Source of the DNA: Gammaproteobacteria bacterium
GTDB taxonomy: Bacteria > Pseudomonadota > Gammaproteobacteria > GCA-001735895
Direction: 5' to 3'
Assembly (NCBI GenBank): GCA_030066085.1
Contig: JASJCI010000029.1
Span: 1-64,000 of the forward strand
Length of the DNA stretch: 64,000 nucleotides
The notes below the pieces were generated by a model. It was not told where the DNA came from, did no database searches, and worked only from the letters and a program-made list of their open reading frames with translations. The position numbers and the translations under genes are program-made. Below, piece after piece: positions 16,961-25,234 of this stretch. Positions within the stretch are counted from its first letter, which is position 1. Each line of letters begins with the position of its first letter.

Positions 16961-18480
16961 GCGTCATCAACAACGTTTTGAAGGATCTCGAGGCGCGTGA
17001 AAGCGCGTTCACGCCGATCGAGATTCCCGCGATAGCGGGATCATCGGCCAGGCGCCGGGGGTTCAGGCCCGCGCTGCTTGCCGCCATGCTGGTTATTCCG
17101 GCGGCCGGCGCTTTTTACCTGCTGCACTCGCAGCCCGCCACCGGGCTCGACGGTACCGCCAACGTGGCCGCTAACCAACCGCCGGTGGTTGCGGGTCGAT
17201 CCGAAAACACGCTGCCCAAAGTTGCGTCGGCAGCGCCGGCGGGACTCGTCGGTATCGAGATCGAGCCTGCCGCCGATGGCGAGATATCCGCGCTGCAATC
17301 TTCGAACCCGGCAGCCGCGCACCTCGATGAATTATCGCCGGCGGAAGTCAGCGCGGTAGAGATGGCGGCCGTTACCGACGGCGCGCTGGCAGCGTCGGCA
17401 ACGGCCGTGCACAGCATGCCCCCGCCTGTTAACCAGATTATTGGCCTGCAACTGCGTGAATCCGAACAGGAAATGCAGATGGAATTCGAGCTGCGCGACC
17501 GGGTCGTCGCTTACCTGCGTGAACGCGGCGAAAATCATTTCGGCTATCGCCTGCGTGCCATCGAGAGCCAGATCGTCGCGCCGTCGATTAACGATAACCG
17601 CTGGATTCGGCAACTGTCGATCGAGGCGGCCGGAGGCGGTGTCGATATCGATTTCAGGACCGCGCCGAACATACTGGTGGAAACCCGCCAGAGCCTGGTC
17701 GACGGCCAGGCGGTATGGGTCATCAGCCTGCGCCAGGCGGTGTTGCCCGCGGCCGAAGCCGCGCCGGTCGCAGACGCCCGCGCGGAACCCGTACCGCCCG
17801 CAGCGGCAGACACGCCGGCCGCATCCGCACCCGTCATCGCCACGGCGGAAACGGGTTCCGCGCAGGCCCGGGAGCCGCAAGCGGTCAAGCTCGAAATCAG
17901 GGCTACCGATCCCGCGGCCAAGGACAGCGGCCGCCTCGAATACGCGGTTGAACTGGTCAACTCGCGCCGCCCGCGCGAGGCCGAAAAGCTGTTGCGTGAA
18001 CTGCTCGGCGGTGCCGAGGACAACCAGGCGCGTCAGCACCTGATCGCGTTGTATCAACGCGACAAGCGACTCGACCGGGTGATGCAGGTGGCGCTGGAAT
18101 CGATGCAGCTCTACCCGCGGGACGGCGTTTTCAGAACCGAGTATGCGCGCGCGCTTTTTCATCGCAAGGCCTATCGCGACGTCATCGCGCTGTTTGCCGA
18201 CGCCGCCGAAGCCGATGCCGCCCAGCTGTCGCTGGTCGCGGCGAGTCATCAGCGCCTCGACCAGCACGTCGATGCGGTACGCCACTATCGGCTCGCGCTG
18301 GCGCAGGATGCGGGCAACGCGCGCAACTGGGTCGGGCTCGGCATTTCGCAGGAGCACACTGCCGCGCTCCAGGATGCGCTGGAATCCTATGTACAGGCGG
18401 GACGGCTCGGTGGTCTGAACGAGCACCTGCTCGCGTTCGTCATCGAACGCAGTAATACGCTTCGACGGGTACTGAACTGA
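16957..18480 (+). CDS. mshN: MSHA biogenesis protein MshN (TPR)
   Basis: This 507-residue protein begins MSVINNVLKDLEARES, the short N-terminal motif shared by MshN and GspB/ExeB partners of ExeA-type ATPases. A membrane helix (about 32-52) precedes a long Ala/Pro-rich periplasmic stretch. The segment around 150-270 (EMQMEFELRDRVVAYLRERGE onward) may be an AMIN-like beta domain. TPR repeats occupy about 320-505 (ARQHLIALYQRDKRLDRVMQVALE and following). It should support secretin or pilus assembly in the periplasm. Its stop TGA shares a base with the mshE start. Confidence 0.88.
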   Translation: MSVINNVLKDLEARESAFTPIEIPAIAGSSARRRGFRPALLAAMLVIPAAGAFYLLHSQPATGLDGTANVAANQPPVVAGRSENTLPKVASAAPAGLVGIEIEPAADGEISALQSSNPAAAHLDELSPAEVSAVEMAAVTDGALAASATAVHSMPPPVNQIIGLQLRESEQEMQMEFELRDRVVAYLRERGENHFGYRLRAIESQIVAPSINDNRWIRQLSIEAAGGGVDIDFRTAPNILVETRQSLVDGQAVWVISLRQAVLPAAEAAPVADARAEPVPPAAADTPAASAPVIATAETGSAQAREPQAVKLEIRATDPAAKDSGRLEYAVELVNSRRPREAEKLLRELLGGAEDNQARQHLIALYQRDKRLDRVMQVALESMQLYPRDGVFRTEYARALFHRKAYRDVIALFADAAEADAAQLSLVAASHQRLDQHVDAVRHYRLALAQDAGNARNWVGLGISQEHTAALQDALESYVQAGRLGGLNEHLLAFVIERSNTLRRVLN

Positions 18481-20216
18481 TGGCTTTTACCAAGAAGATC
18501 CGGCTCGGCGACCTGCTGGTCGAAAAGGGGCTGATCACCGGGGAGCAGCTGCAGTTCGCCCTCGGTGAACAGAAAAAGCTGGGTCGCAAGCTGGGCAACA
18601 CGCTGATCGAGCTCGGCATGATCGACGAGGCCAGCATGCTCAACCTGCTCGCCAACCAGCTCAATATCCCGCTGATCGACATCAACAACTACAACTACAG
18701 CGACGAGGTCGCCAAGAAACTGCCCGAGACGATCGCGCGCCGCTACCGGGCACTGGTGCTCGAGGAGCGCGAGCGCGATTACCTCGTGGCGATGGCCGAT
18801 CCGACCGATATCTACGCGCTGGACGAAATCCAGGGCAAGCTCGACAAGCCGGTCGGCCAGGCGATAGTGCGCGAATCCGACCTGCTGGAAAACTTCGACC
18901 TGGTGTACCGGCGTACCGATGAAATCAGTGCGCTGGCAAGCGAACTCGGCCAGGATCTGAACGAATCCGCGCCCGAGCTCGGTGACCTGCTGCAGACCGA
19001 GATGACCGATGCGCCGGTGGCCAAGCTGCTGCAGTCGATTTTCGAGGACGCGGTGCAGATCGGCGCGTCCGATATTCATATCGAACCGGACAAGAGCGTG
19101 ATTCGCATCCGCCAGCGTGTCGACGGCGTATTGCAGGAGCAGGTAATGCAGGAGACGCAGATCGCGCCCGCGGTGGTGGTGCGGCTGAAACTGATGTGCG
19201 GGCTCAACATTTCCGAAAAACGCCTGCCGCAGGACGGTCGTTTCCACGTGATCGTCAATGGCCGCGACATCGACGTGCGCCTGTCGACCATGCCGGTGCA
19301 GCATGGCGAGTCCGTGGTCATGCGTCTGCTCGACCAGACCCGCGGCGCGCTGCACCTCGACCATCTCGGCATGCCGCCGGATATCCTGCATCGTTTCCGC
19401 AAGAACTTTCACCTGCCCAACGGCATGATCCTGGTCACCGGGCCGACCGGTTCCGGTAAAACCACGACGCTGTACGCGGCGCTGTCGGAGCTCAACGTCA
19501 AGGAATCGAAGATCATCACGGTCGAGGACCCGGTCGAATACCGCCTCGATCGCATCAACCAGGTGCAGGTCAATCCGCGCATCGGGCTCAAGTTTTCCAA
19601 CGTGCTGCGCTCGGCGATGCGCCAGGATCCGGACATCATCATGGTGGGCGAGATGCGCGATGCCGAAACCGTCGAGATCGGCGTGGCCGCGGCGATGACC
19701 GGTCACCTCGTGCTGTCGACCCTGCACACCAATGACACCATTTCCACCGCGACCCGCCTGATGGACATGGGGGTCGAGGGTTACATGTTGGCGACGACGC
19801 TGCGTACGATTATTGCGCAGCGGCTGGTGCGCAGGGTTTGCCCGAGTTGTGCCGAGGACTATACGCCGACCGGGTTCGAGGCCGGCTGGCTCAGCGAAAG
19901 CCTGGGATTCGACCTGTCGCAGTACCGCTATAAAAAAGGCCGCGGCTGCAAGCAGTGCGGCGACAGCGGTTACCAGGGCCGCATGGGTGTTTACGAACTG
20001 CTCGACATGAATGCCGAACTCGCGGAGAAACTGCGCCACGATGATTCGCAGGGGTTCGTCGAGGCGGCCGCGCGCGCCCCGGGCTACCAGCCGTTGGTCA
20101 TGGTTGCCCACGAGCATGCCAGCAACGGCCTCACGACCATCGATGAAATGTTGCGCCTGGCCGGTGAAGTGCCCGATGACGTGATCGATCATCCGCCGCA
20201 GGCCGAGGCAAGCTAG
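18480..20216 (+). CDS. mshE: MSHA pilus assembly ATPase MshE (c-di-GMP-binding)
   Basis: This 578-residue hexameric ATPase powers pilus polymerisation. The N-terminal MshEN domain carries two 24-residue c-di-GMP motifs, starting RLGDLLVEKG (8-31) and KLGNTLIELG (37-60), the pattern shown to bind c-di-GMP in Vibrio MshE. The GspE core has Walker A GPTGSGKT (321-328), the Asp box and His box regions (EDPVEYRLD, STLHTND), and a tetracysteine zinc site (CPSC and CKQC). c-di-GMP should therefore stimulate MSHA extension. A second ATPase with the same N-terminal motif is encoded at 32257. Confidence 0.96.
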   Translation: MAFTKKIRLGDLLVEKGLITGEQLQFALGEQKKLGRKLGNTLIELGMIDEASMLNLLANQLNIPLIDINNYNYSDEVAKKLPETIARRYRALVLEERERDYLVAMADPTDIYALDEIQGKLDKPVGQAIVRESDLLENFDLVYRRTDEISALASELGQDLNESAPELGDLLQTEMTDAPVAKLLQSIFEDAVQIGASDIHIEPDKSVIRIRQRVDGVLQEQVMQETQIAPAVVVRLKLMCGLNISEKRLPQDGRFHVIVNGRDIDVRLSTMPVQHGESVVMRLLDQTRGALHLDHLGMPPDILHRFRKNFHLPNGMILVTGPTGSGKTTTLYAALSELNVKESKIITVEDPVEYRLDRINQVQVNPRIGLKFSNVLRSAMRQDPDIIMVGEMRDAETVEIGVAAAMTGHLVLSTLHTNDTISTATRLMDMGVEGYMLATTLRTIIAQRLVRRVCPSCAEDYTPTGFEAGWLSESLGFDLSQYRYKKGRGCKQCGDSGYQGRMGVYELLDMNAELAEKLRHDDSQGFVEAAARAPGYQPLVMVAHEHASNGLTTIDEMLRLAGEVPDDVIDHPPQAEAS

Positions 20217-21436
20217 TGCCCCAGTTCGAGTTCAAGGGCCGCGGAAGTAATGGCCAGCTGGTCGACGGCGAACTCGAGGGCGCCAGCAGCACCGCGGTAG
20301 CCGGCGCGCTGATGGATCGCGGCGTTACGCCGATCTCGATCGTCGAAAAAAGGCAGAGTATCGACGTTGTCGAAGTCGTGCGTGAACGTTTCGACCTGTA
20401 CCGGGTCAGCGTCGAGGAGCTGCTGATGTTCACGCGCCAGATGGGCGCGCTGATCAAGTCGGGCATACCGATCACGCGTGCGATCTCGGGTATCCTCGAT
20501 TCGATCGAGAACCCGCTGATGGTCAAGTCGCTGCGCGACATTCTCGAGCAGCTCGAGTCCGGCCGCAGCCTGTCGATCGCCTGCGCGCGGCACCCCAAGG
20601 TTTTTTCCAATCTCTATATCAGCATGATCCAGGTCGGTGAAAACACCGGGCGGCTGGAAGAATCCTTCGCGATGATGGCCGAGTACATCGATCGCAACCG
20701 GCGCATTGCCAACAACATCAAGACCGCGCTGCGCTACCCGACCACGGTGCTGAGCGCGATTGCGATCGCGATCGGTATCGTCAACCTGTTCGTGATCCCC
20801 AAGTTCGCGTCGTTTTTCGAGGCCAACAACCTCGAGCTGCCGTGGCAGACCGTGTTCCTGCTGAATACGTCGAACTTTTTCGTCGACTACTGGATGGTTG
20901 TGCTCGGCGTGATGATCGGCGCTTTCTTCGGTTTCCGTCACTGGATCAATACGGTGAAAGGGCGTTATCGCTGGCATCGTTTCATTATCAAGGCGCCGCT
21001 GGTCGGGGATATCCTGCACCGTTCGTTCATGGCGCGTTTTGCGCGTTCGTTCGCGATGGCGTACGGAGCCGGCGTGCCGATCGTGCAGGCCATGGGTGTG
21101 ATCGCGCGCTCGATCGGTAACGAGTTCATCGCCGGTCACGTCAGCGGCATGCGCGAGGGTATCGAGCGCGGCGAGGCGCTGACCCGCACCGCGAACGCCA
21201 CCGGCATGTTTACGCCGGTCGTGATGCAGATGTTCGCGGTCGGCGAGGAAGCGGGCAATCTCGACGAGATGATGACCCACATCGCCGACTTCTACGAGGA
21301 AGAAGTCGATTACGACGTCAAGAACCTGTCCGACAAGATCGAGCCGCTGATCTATGTCGCCATGGGTGTCATGGTCCTGATCCTGGCGCTGGGTATATTT
21401 GTACCCATGTGGGACGTCGCCAAGCTGGCGGGATAA
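20216..21436 (+). CDS. mshG: MSHA inner-membrane platform protein MshG (GspF/PilC)
   Basis: This 406-residue polytopic protein has two GspF repeats: a first cytoplasmic bundle (about 65-190, FTRQMGALIKSGIPITRAISG), a membrane pair near 170-245, a second bundle (MARFARSFAMAYGAGVPIVQ) and a final helix (YVAMGVMVLILALGIFVP). It should turn the motion of MshE into pilin insertion. The start is GTG at 20216, one base overlapping the mshE stop, and gives the expected family N terminus MPQFEFKGRG. The stop likewise overlaps the next ATG. Confidence 0.95.
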   Translation: MPQFEFKGRGSNGQLVDGELEGASSTAVAGALMDRGVTPISIVEKRQSIDVVEVVRERFDLYRVSVEELLMFTRQMGALIKSGIPITRAISGILDSIENPLMVKSLRDILEQLESGRSLSIACARHPKVFSNLYISMIQVGENTGRLEESFAMMAEYIDRNRRIANNIKTALRYPTTVLSAIAIAIGIVNLFVIPKFASFFEANNLELPWQTVFLLNTSNFFVDYWMVVLGVMIGAFFGFRHWINTVKGRYRWHRFIIKAPLVGDILHRSFMARFARSFAMAYGAGVPIVQAMGVIARSIGNEFIAGHVSGMREGIERGEALTRTANATGMFTPVVMQMFAVGEEAGNLDEMMTHIADFYEEEVDYDVKNLSDKIEPLIYVAMGVMVLILALGIFVPMWDVAKLAG

Positions 21437-21942
21437 TGGTACCGACGCTCGCCTCGGTTCCCGGCGCGCTGCTGTTTCGCACCCTGATGAGCCTGTTGCT
21501 CATCCTGATCCTGATCTTCGTGTTCTTCAGCTACGTCGACGATACCCAGCGCGAGTTCGAACGCAGCGCGATCGAGCAGACCAGGCGAATCATCGACAGC
21601 GCGCTGGCGGTTACCTTCGCCAGTTACGCGGTCGAAGGCCGGCTCGACGAACTGGAGCAACTGAACGGCGCCAATCCGTTCCTGCTGCTGCAGAACTACC
21701 GGATGTTGCCGGCCAGCTACCAGGGCGAAATCGAGCAGGATATCGATGCCGGGCTGGGTTCCGGCTGGTATTACCTGAAACACCGGCGCCTGGTGGCTTA
21801 CAAGACCTATCACCTGGACAGCTATCGATATTTCCGCCTGCACCTGAATTACGACGATCGCGACGGCAACGGCCGTTTCGACCCCGCCAGCGACGAATTC
21901 CGCAATCTCCAGCTGCAGCCCTTGCTCGATTTACCCCGATAA
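21436..21942 (+). CDS. mshF: MshF-like membrane-anchored protein
   Basis: This 168-residue protein has one N-terminal membrane helix (about 12-35) and a periplasmic domain rich in aromatic and charged residues, ending LNYDDRDGNGRFDPASDEF. That last part looks like an Asp/Asn-rich calcium-binding loop. Position directly after mshG and overall layout match MshF, whose function is poorly known; sequence identity is not obvious by eye. The ATG at 21436 overlaps the mshG stop and is preferred over an in-frame upstream ATG inside mshG. Its gene is followed by the terminator of the oppositely oriented mshA. Confidence 0.7.
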   Translation: MVPTLASVPGALLFRTLMSLLLILILIFVFFSYVDDTQREFERSAIEQTRRIIDSALAVTFASYAVEGRLDELEQLNGANPFLLLQNYRMLPASYQGEIEQDIDAGLGSGWYYLKHRRLVAYKTYHLDSYRYFRLHLNYDDRDGNGRFDPASDEFRNLQLQPLLDLPR

Positions 21943-22010
21943 ACCACTGCGAGTACCCGCGCGCTTGTAAAGTTTACCGTCGGGGTGGCGATCTCCGGGG
22001 GATGACGGGC

Positions 22011-22041
22011 AAAAAAAAGCCGCGGCTCTGGCCGCGGCTTT
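22011..22041 (-). terminator. Rho-independent terminator of mshA (possibly bidirectional)
   Basis: A run of eight A residues precedes AAGCCGCGG, a six-base loop CTCTGG and CCGCGGCTT. Read on the minus strand this is a strong GC hairpin followed by eight T residues, about 20 bases past the mshA stop. On the plus strand the tail is only TTTGTG, so it may also weakly end transcription from mshF. Confidence 0.88.
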
Positions 22042-22062
22042 GTGTCGGGTTCTGGACTGCTG

Positions 22063-22503
22063 TTACGGGCCGGTACAGATGATCGCGGCTTCGCCGTCGG
22101 TTCCGGTGCCATCGGCGTGCGTTATCGCGCAGTTGAAGGTTTGACCGGCGGCACAGGGAAGACCCTCGGTGGTAACGTCGCCATTGGCCGTGATCGCGTA
22201 GCCCAGGTTCACGGTCGGCGCCGAGCCGGAAGCCATCAGTGCATCCAGTGACGTCGAGGGTGCTACCCCGGTGTCGATGCAATCCGCCGATGCGATTATG
22301 GTCGACGTCGCGCCGACCACGTTGGCGGCATAATTGATCGCGGCTGCCGAGGAGAGTTCGGAAGCGATACCCTGCTCGGAAGCGTCGGCAGCCTGGCTCG
22401 ACAGGTCCTGGAACTTGCCCAGGGCGGTAACGCCGAGAATGCCCAGCAAAACGATAACCACTACCAGTTCTACCAGCGTGAAACCTGCTTGTGTCTTGTG
22501 CAT
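22063..22503 (-). CDS. mshA: MSHA-type major pilin (MshA), inverted within the operon
   Basis: This 146-residue type IV prepilin has leader MHKTQAG and mature start FTLVELVVVIVLLGILGVTALGKFQDLSSQA, with Glu5 present. Cysteines in the globular part (ADC, LPC, FNC, IIC) suggest one or two disulfide loops, as in MSHA pilins. It should be polymerised by MshE/MshG. Its orientation is opposite to all flanking msh genes, so it is transcribed alone, from 22504-22600 to the strong terminator at 22011-22041. No separate mshB is present. A GGGAG Shine-Dalgarno precedes the ATG. Confidence 0.9.
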   Translation of the reverse strand: MHKTQAGFTLVELVVVIVLLGILGVTALGKFQDLSSQAADASEQGIASELSSAAAINYAANVVGATSTIIASADCIDTGVAPSTSLDALMASGSAPTVNLGYAITANGDVTTEGLPCAAGQTFNCAITHADGTGTDGEAAIICTGP

Positions 22504-22550
22504 TTGTTGACTCCCTAGACTAGAGTAATACTGTTTCGTGTTTTTAACCG

Positions 22551-22556
22551 AGTATA
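22551..22556 (-). promoter_or_regulatory. Candidate -10 element of the mshA promoter
   Basis: TATACT (read on the minus strand) lies about 48 bases upstream of the mshA ATG. A good -35 hexamer at 16-18 bases is not visible, so an activator may be needed. No sigma-54 motif was found upstream of mshA, unlike the msh operon itself. Confidence 0.35.
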
Positions 22557-22662
22557 GACTAAGTTAAAGTAATGTCGCCGAAATCTCCCTAAATCGATGA
22601 TTTTCGTGACATTTTTTTCATGAATAACCGGGGCTGTGCCCCGTCGGCGTAAACCTGTTCAC

Positions 22663-23142
22663 ATGAGTTTAGTCAGTTATCGGCACGACGCCGGGTTTTC
22701 CTTAATCGAATTGATCACGGTAGTGGTCCTGCTCTCGATCCTCGGCGTGGTTGCACTGGGACGCTTCGGCAACCAGGACGCCTTTGCCGCGCGCGGATTT
22801 TTCGACGATACGGTGGCGGCGGTGCGCTTCGCGCAGAAATTTGCGGTCAGCAGCGGCTGCGAAATACGCGTGGTAACTACCGCTTCGAGCTACCAGTTGC
22901 TGCAGGGTACGACCTGTACCGCCGGCGACTTCGCCGATGCGGTGGACAATCCCGCCAATCGCGGCCAACCCTATCTCAACAGCAACATGCCCGCCGGTTT
23001 CAGCCTGACGGCCGGCAGTATTACCTTCGATGCCGAAGGGCTCCGCAGCGACGGGCCGCCGGCGGTGTTTACCCTGACCGACGGCAGTACCAGCTACAGC
23101 TTCGAGGTCCATGGCGCGACCGGCCTGGTCGAGGTCCTGTAA
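22663..23142 (+). CDS. mshC: MshC-like minor pilin
   Basis: This 159-residue prepilin has leader MSLVSYRHDAG and mature start FSLIELITVVVLLSILGVVALG, with Glu5. Two cysteines (SGCEIRV and GTTCTAG) probably form a disulfide. Length, GspH-like features and position just before mshD fit MshC. The ATG at 22663 was chosen over an in-frame GTG at 22636 because it gives a normal short leader. It is the first rightward gene after the inverted mshA; transcription may come from readthrough of the msh operon or from the 22560-22660 region. Confidence 0.85.
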   Translation: MSLVSYRHDAGFSLIELITVVVLLSILGVVALGRFGNQDAFAARGFFDDTVAAVRFAQKFAVSSGCEIRVVTTASSYQLLQGTTCTAGDFADAVDNPANRGQPYLNSNMPAGFSLTAGSITFDAEGLRSDGPPAVFTLTDGSTSYSFEVHGATGLVEVL

Positions 23143-23143
23143 C

Positions 23144-23614
23144 ATGTGCCGCCGCCGTTGCCAGGCCGCTTTTACGCTGATCGAAATCATCGTCACGCTG
23201 GTGGTGGTCGGTATCGCGGCGGTGGCGCTGCTCGGCGTTTTCACCAGCAACGTGCGCGGCAGTGCCGACCCGCTGATACAGCAGCAGGCGATTACGATCG
23301 CCGAGGCCTACATGGAAGAGATCATGCTGCGCGCCTACGACGATCCGACCGATCCCGAGCAGGGCACCAGCGGTACCGAAGCCGGCGAGACTTCGCGCGA
23401 TCTGTTCGACGACGTGCAGGATTACAATCACCTCGGCACTACCGAGGTGCGCAACCAGAACGACGTTGCGATTGCGGCCCTGTCGGCCTACGCCGTTACC
23501 GTCTCCGTGACCGGTGCAACCCTGAATAGCGTGCCGGCGATGCTGATCGATATCCGCGTCGACCATCCGGCGATTTCGCAGGTAAGGTTGAACGCTTACC
23601 GCACGGATTACTGA
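23144..23614 (+). CDS. mshD: MshD-like minor pilin
   Basis: This 156-residue prepilin-like protein has mature start FTLIEIIVTLVVVGIAAVALLG, with Glu5, but the residue before the cleavage site is Ala (CQAA before FTLIE) rather than the usual Gly. AEAYMEEIMLRAYDDP and the GspI/PilV-like pattern fit MshD. The ATG at 23144 lies directly after the mshC stop. Adjacent genes overlap by single bases, so mshC-D-O-P are co-translated. It probably forms part of the minor-pilin priming complex at the tip. Confidence 0.83.
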   Translation: MCRRRCQAAFTLIEIIVTLVVVGIAAVALLGVFTSNVRGSADPLIQQQAITIAEAYMEEIMLRAYDDPTDPEQGTSGTEAGETSRDLFDDVQDYNHLGTTEVRNQNDVAIAALSAYAVTVSVTGATLNSVPAMLIDIRVDHPAISQVRLNAYRTDY

Positions 23615-24471
23615 TGCGACGGCTTTCCCAAAGCGGATTCTCCCTGGTCGAGCTGGTTGTGGTCGTGGTGCTGATCGGCCTGCTTGCAAGTGGTGCCGGC
23701 CTGCTGATCCTGCAGCCGATCGAGGCCTACGAGGACCAGGTGCGACGCCAGCAGCTGGTGGATCTCGGCGAAATGGCGTTGCGCCAGATTGCGCGCGACG
23801 TGCGACGCGCACTGCCCAACAGTATCCGGGTACGCACGGTCGGCACGGGTTCGGCGGTGGAGATGGTGCCCGTGCTGGACGGTGCACGTTACCGTGACGA
23901 ACAGCAAAACGGGTTTGCCGCCGGTGTGGCCGACGACGTTCTCGATTTTCTCAACCCGGCCGGCGACGCGGCGTTCAATCTCCTCGGCCGGCTGAACAAT
24001 CCGCTCGATTCGAACAGCCGCCTGGTGGTTTACAACACCGCCTTTGCCACGCTCTATGCCAACGCTGCCAACAACAGCAATCCCGGCGTAATCACGCCGG
24101 CGGGCACGACGCTGTCGCTGGGTGCGACGGCCTACCCGAACGAAGACCGAATCACCCTCAGCGCCGCGCACCAGTTTTCGCAGCAATCGCCGGGTCAGCG
24201 GGTCTTCCTGGTCGACGACCCGGTCAGCTACGTGTGTAATCCCGCCAGCGGCGAGATCGTGCGCCACGAAAACTATGGCTTCGACCAGTTCCAGCAGGCC
24301 AATCCCGGTGGCAGCATCGCGCCGGTGATTACTCGCCTGAGCGGTTGCAGCATGACTTACAGTGCCGGTTCTTCGCAGCGAGGTGGAATACTCAGCATCG
24401 AAATCACGATCGACGATAGCGGTGAGTCGGTCAACCTCCTGCACCAGGTTCACGTGGTAAACGTACCGTGA
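23614..24471 (+). CDS. mshO: MshO-like minor pilin (GspJ/PilW-type)
   Basis: This 285-residue prepilin has leader MRRLSQSG and mature start FSLVELVVVVVLIGLLASGAG, with Glu5. The large globular domain with ALRQIARDVRRALPNSIRV and YVCNPASGEIVRHENYGF is typical of MshO, a PilW/GspJ-like subunit. Two cysteines (YVCNPAS, LSGCSM) could form a disulfide. The start ATG shares one base with the mshD stop, and the end overlaps mshP by four bases (GTGA). Confidence 0.87.
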   Translation: MRRLSQSGFSLVELVVVVVLIGLLASGAGLLILQPIEAYEDQVRRQQLVDLGEMALRQIARDVRRALPNSIRVRTVGTGSAVEMVPVLDGARYRDEQQNGFAAGVADDVLDFLNPAGDAAFNLLGRLNNPLDSNSRLVVYNTAFATLYANAANNSNPGVITPAGTTLSLGATAYPNEDRITLSAAHQFSQQSPGQRVFLVDDPVSYVCNPASGEIVRHENYGFDQFQQANPGGSIAPVITRLSGCSMTYSAGSSQRGGILSIEITIDDSGESVNLLHQVHVVNVP

Positions 24472-24887
24472 CCCGCTTGACGCGACAGGCCGGCTTCAGC
24501 CTGGTAACGGCGATTTTCCTGCTCGTCGTGGTGGCGGTACTGGTGGTCTACATGACCAACCTGCGCGTGGTGCAGCAGACCACGCTGGTATACGGCGTGC
24601 AGGGCGCGCGCGCGCTGCAGGCCGCACGCAGCGGCATCGAGTGGGGGATCCAGCGCGCCATCGTCGGCAGCAACTGCGCTGGCAGCACCACGTTCAGCCC
24701 GACCGTGCCGCCGCTGGATACCTTCAGCATCGAGGTGCGTTGCCAGTCGAGCCAGCACACCGAGGGCCCGCCAGCGGCGACGATCACGACTTACCGGCTC
24801 GAATCCATTGCCAGCAGCGGCAGCTACGGCTCGCTCGACTACGTGCAGCGTCGCATCGTCGCCACCGTCTCCGACAATCCCCCCTGA
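24468..24887 (+). CDS. mshP: MshP-like minor pilin lacking Glu5 (PilX/GspK-type)
   Basis: This 139-residue protein has leader MTRLTRQAG and mature start FSLVTAIFLLVVVAVLVVYMTNL. Position 5 of the mature form is Thr, not Glu, as in GspK/PilX-type subunits thought to sit at the very tip. LQAARSGIEWGIQRAI matches the PilX/MshP helix. The start codon is GTG, overlapping mshO. It is the last msh gene here; mshQ is absent, and a 347-base gap follows. Loss of Glu5 fits a tip subunit with no pilin above it. Confidence 0.85.
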   Translation: MTRLTRQAGFSLVTAIFLLVVVAVLVVYMTNLRVVQQTTLVYGVQGARALQAARSGIEWGIQRAIVGSNCAGSTTFSPTVPPLDTFSIEVRCQSSQHTEGPPAATITTYRLESIASSGSYGSLDYVQRRIVATVSDNPP

Positions 24888-25176
24888 TACCGGCAGCGAT
24901 TTGTCCGCGCCGCGCATGTCCCGGGGCAGGTTGCGGGAAAACCTGTCAGTCCTCGATTAGCCGCGTGATGCCGCTGTTTGCGCGTCCCGTCGACTGTCTT
25001 TTGCAGGATTTGCGTGGTCCGCGGGAAGCGAAACCGCGCTGGCGCTAAAAATCGAAAAGTTTGACGGGCATAACATCACTGTCCGTAATTTGGCGATACA
25101 CTCGGTTTCACCTTGGGATTCCGATCAATTTTTTCCATTAAATTCAGACACTTTTATATCATTATTAAAGCACTGT
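24888..25176. other. Intergenic region between msh operon and second pilus cluster
   Basis: No coding frame with recognisable content, RNA gene or clear terminator was found in this stretch. It is GC-rich up to about 25050, then becomes AT-rich towards the promoter at 25177. The lack of a clear terminator after mshP leaves readthrough into the response regulator possible. Confidence 0.5.
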
Positions 25177-25205
25177 TTGAGTTGTTGGAATATAGACACT
25201 ATACT
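25177..25205 (+). promoter_or_regulatory. Sigma-70 promoter of the second pilus cluster
   Basis: TTGAGT (25177-25182), a 17-base spacer and TATACT (25200-25205) make a good sigma-70 promoter (4/6 and 5/6 matches). It lies in an AT-rich stretch 30 bases before the ATG of the response regulator, so the leader is short. The ten or so closely packed genes that follow (to 40523) could be transcribed from it. Confidence 0.6.
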
Positions 25206-25234
25206 CGATTGTAATAACCTCCGGGCTGGATGGG

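Noticed and set aside
18387..20192. A 601-codon open frame on the minus strand opposite mshE
   Set aside because: It is antisense to a clear MshE coding sequence; its composition (very rich in His, Arg, Gln, Asp, Val) and lack of any domain are typical of GC-rich shadow frames. Similar long frames opposite 32257-33963 and 6051-7376 were rejected for the same reason.
22500..22620. Sigma-54 promoter for mshA
   Set aside because: The best candidate phase (AG-N10-GC) matches only about half of the conserved positions, so only a -10-like TATACT was recorded.
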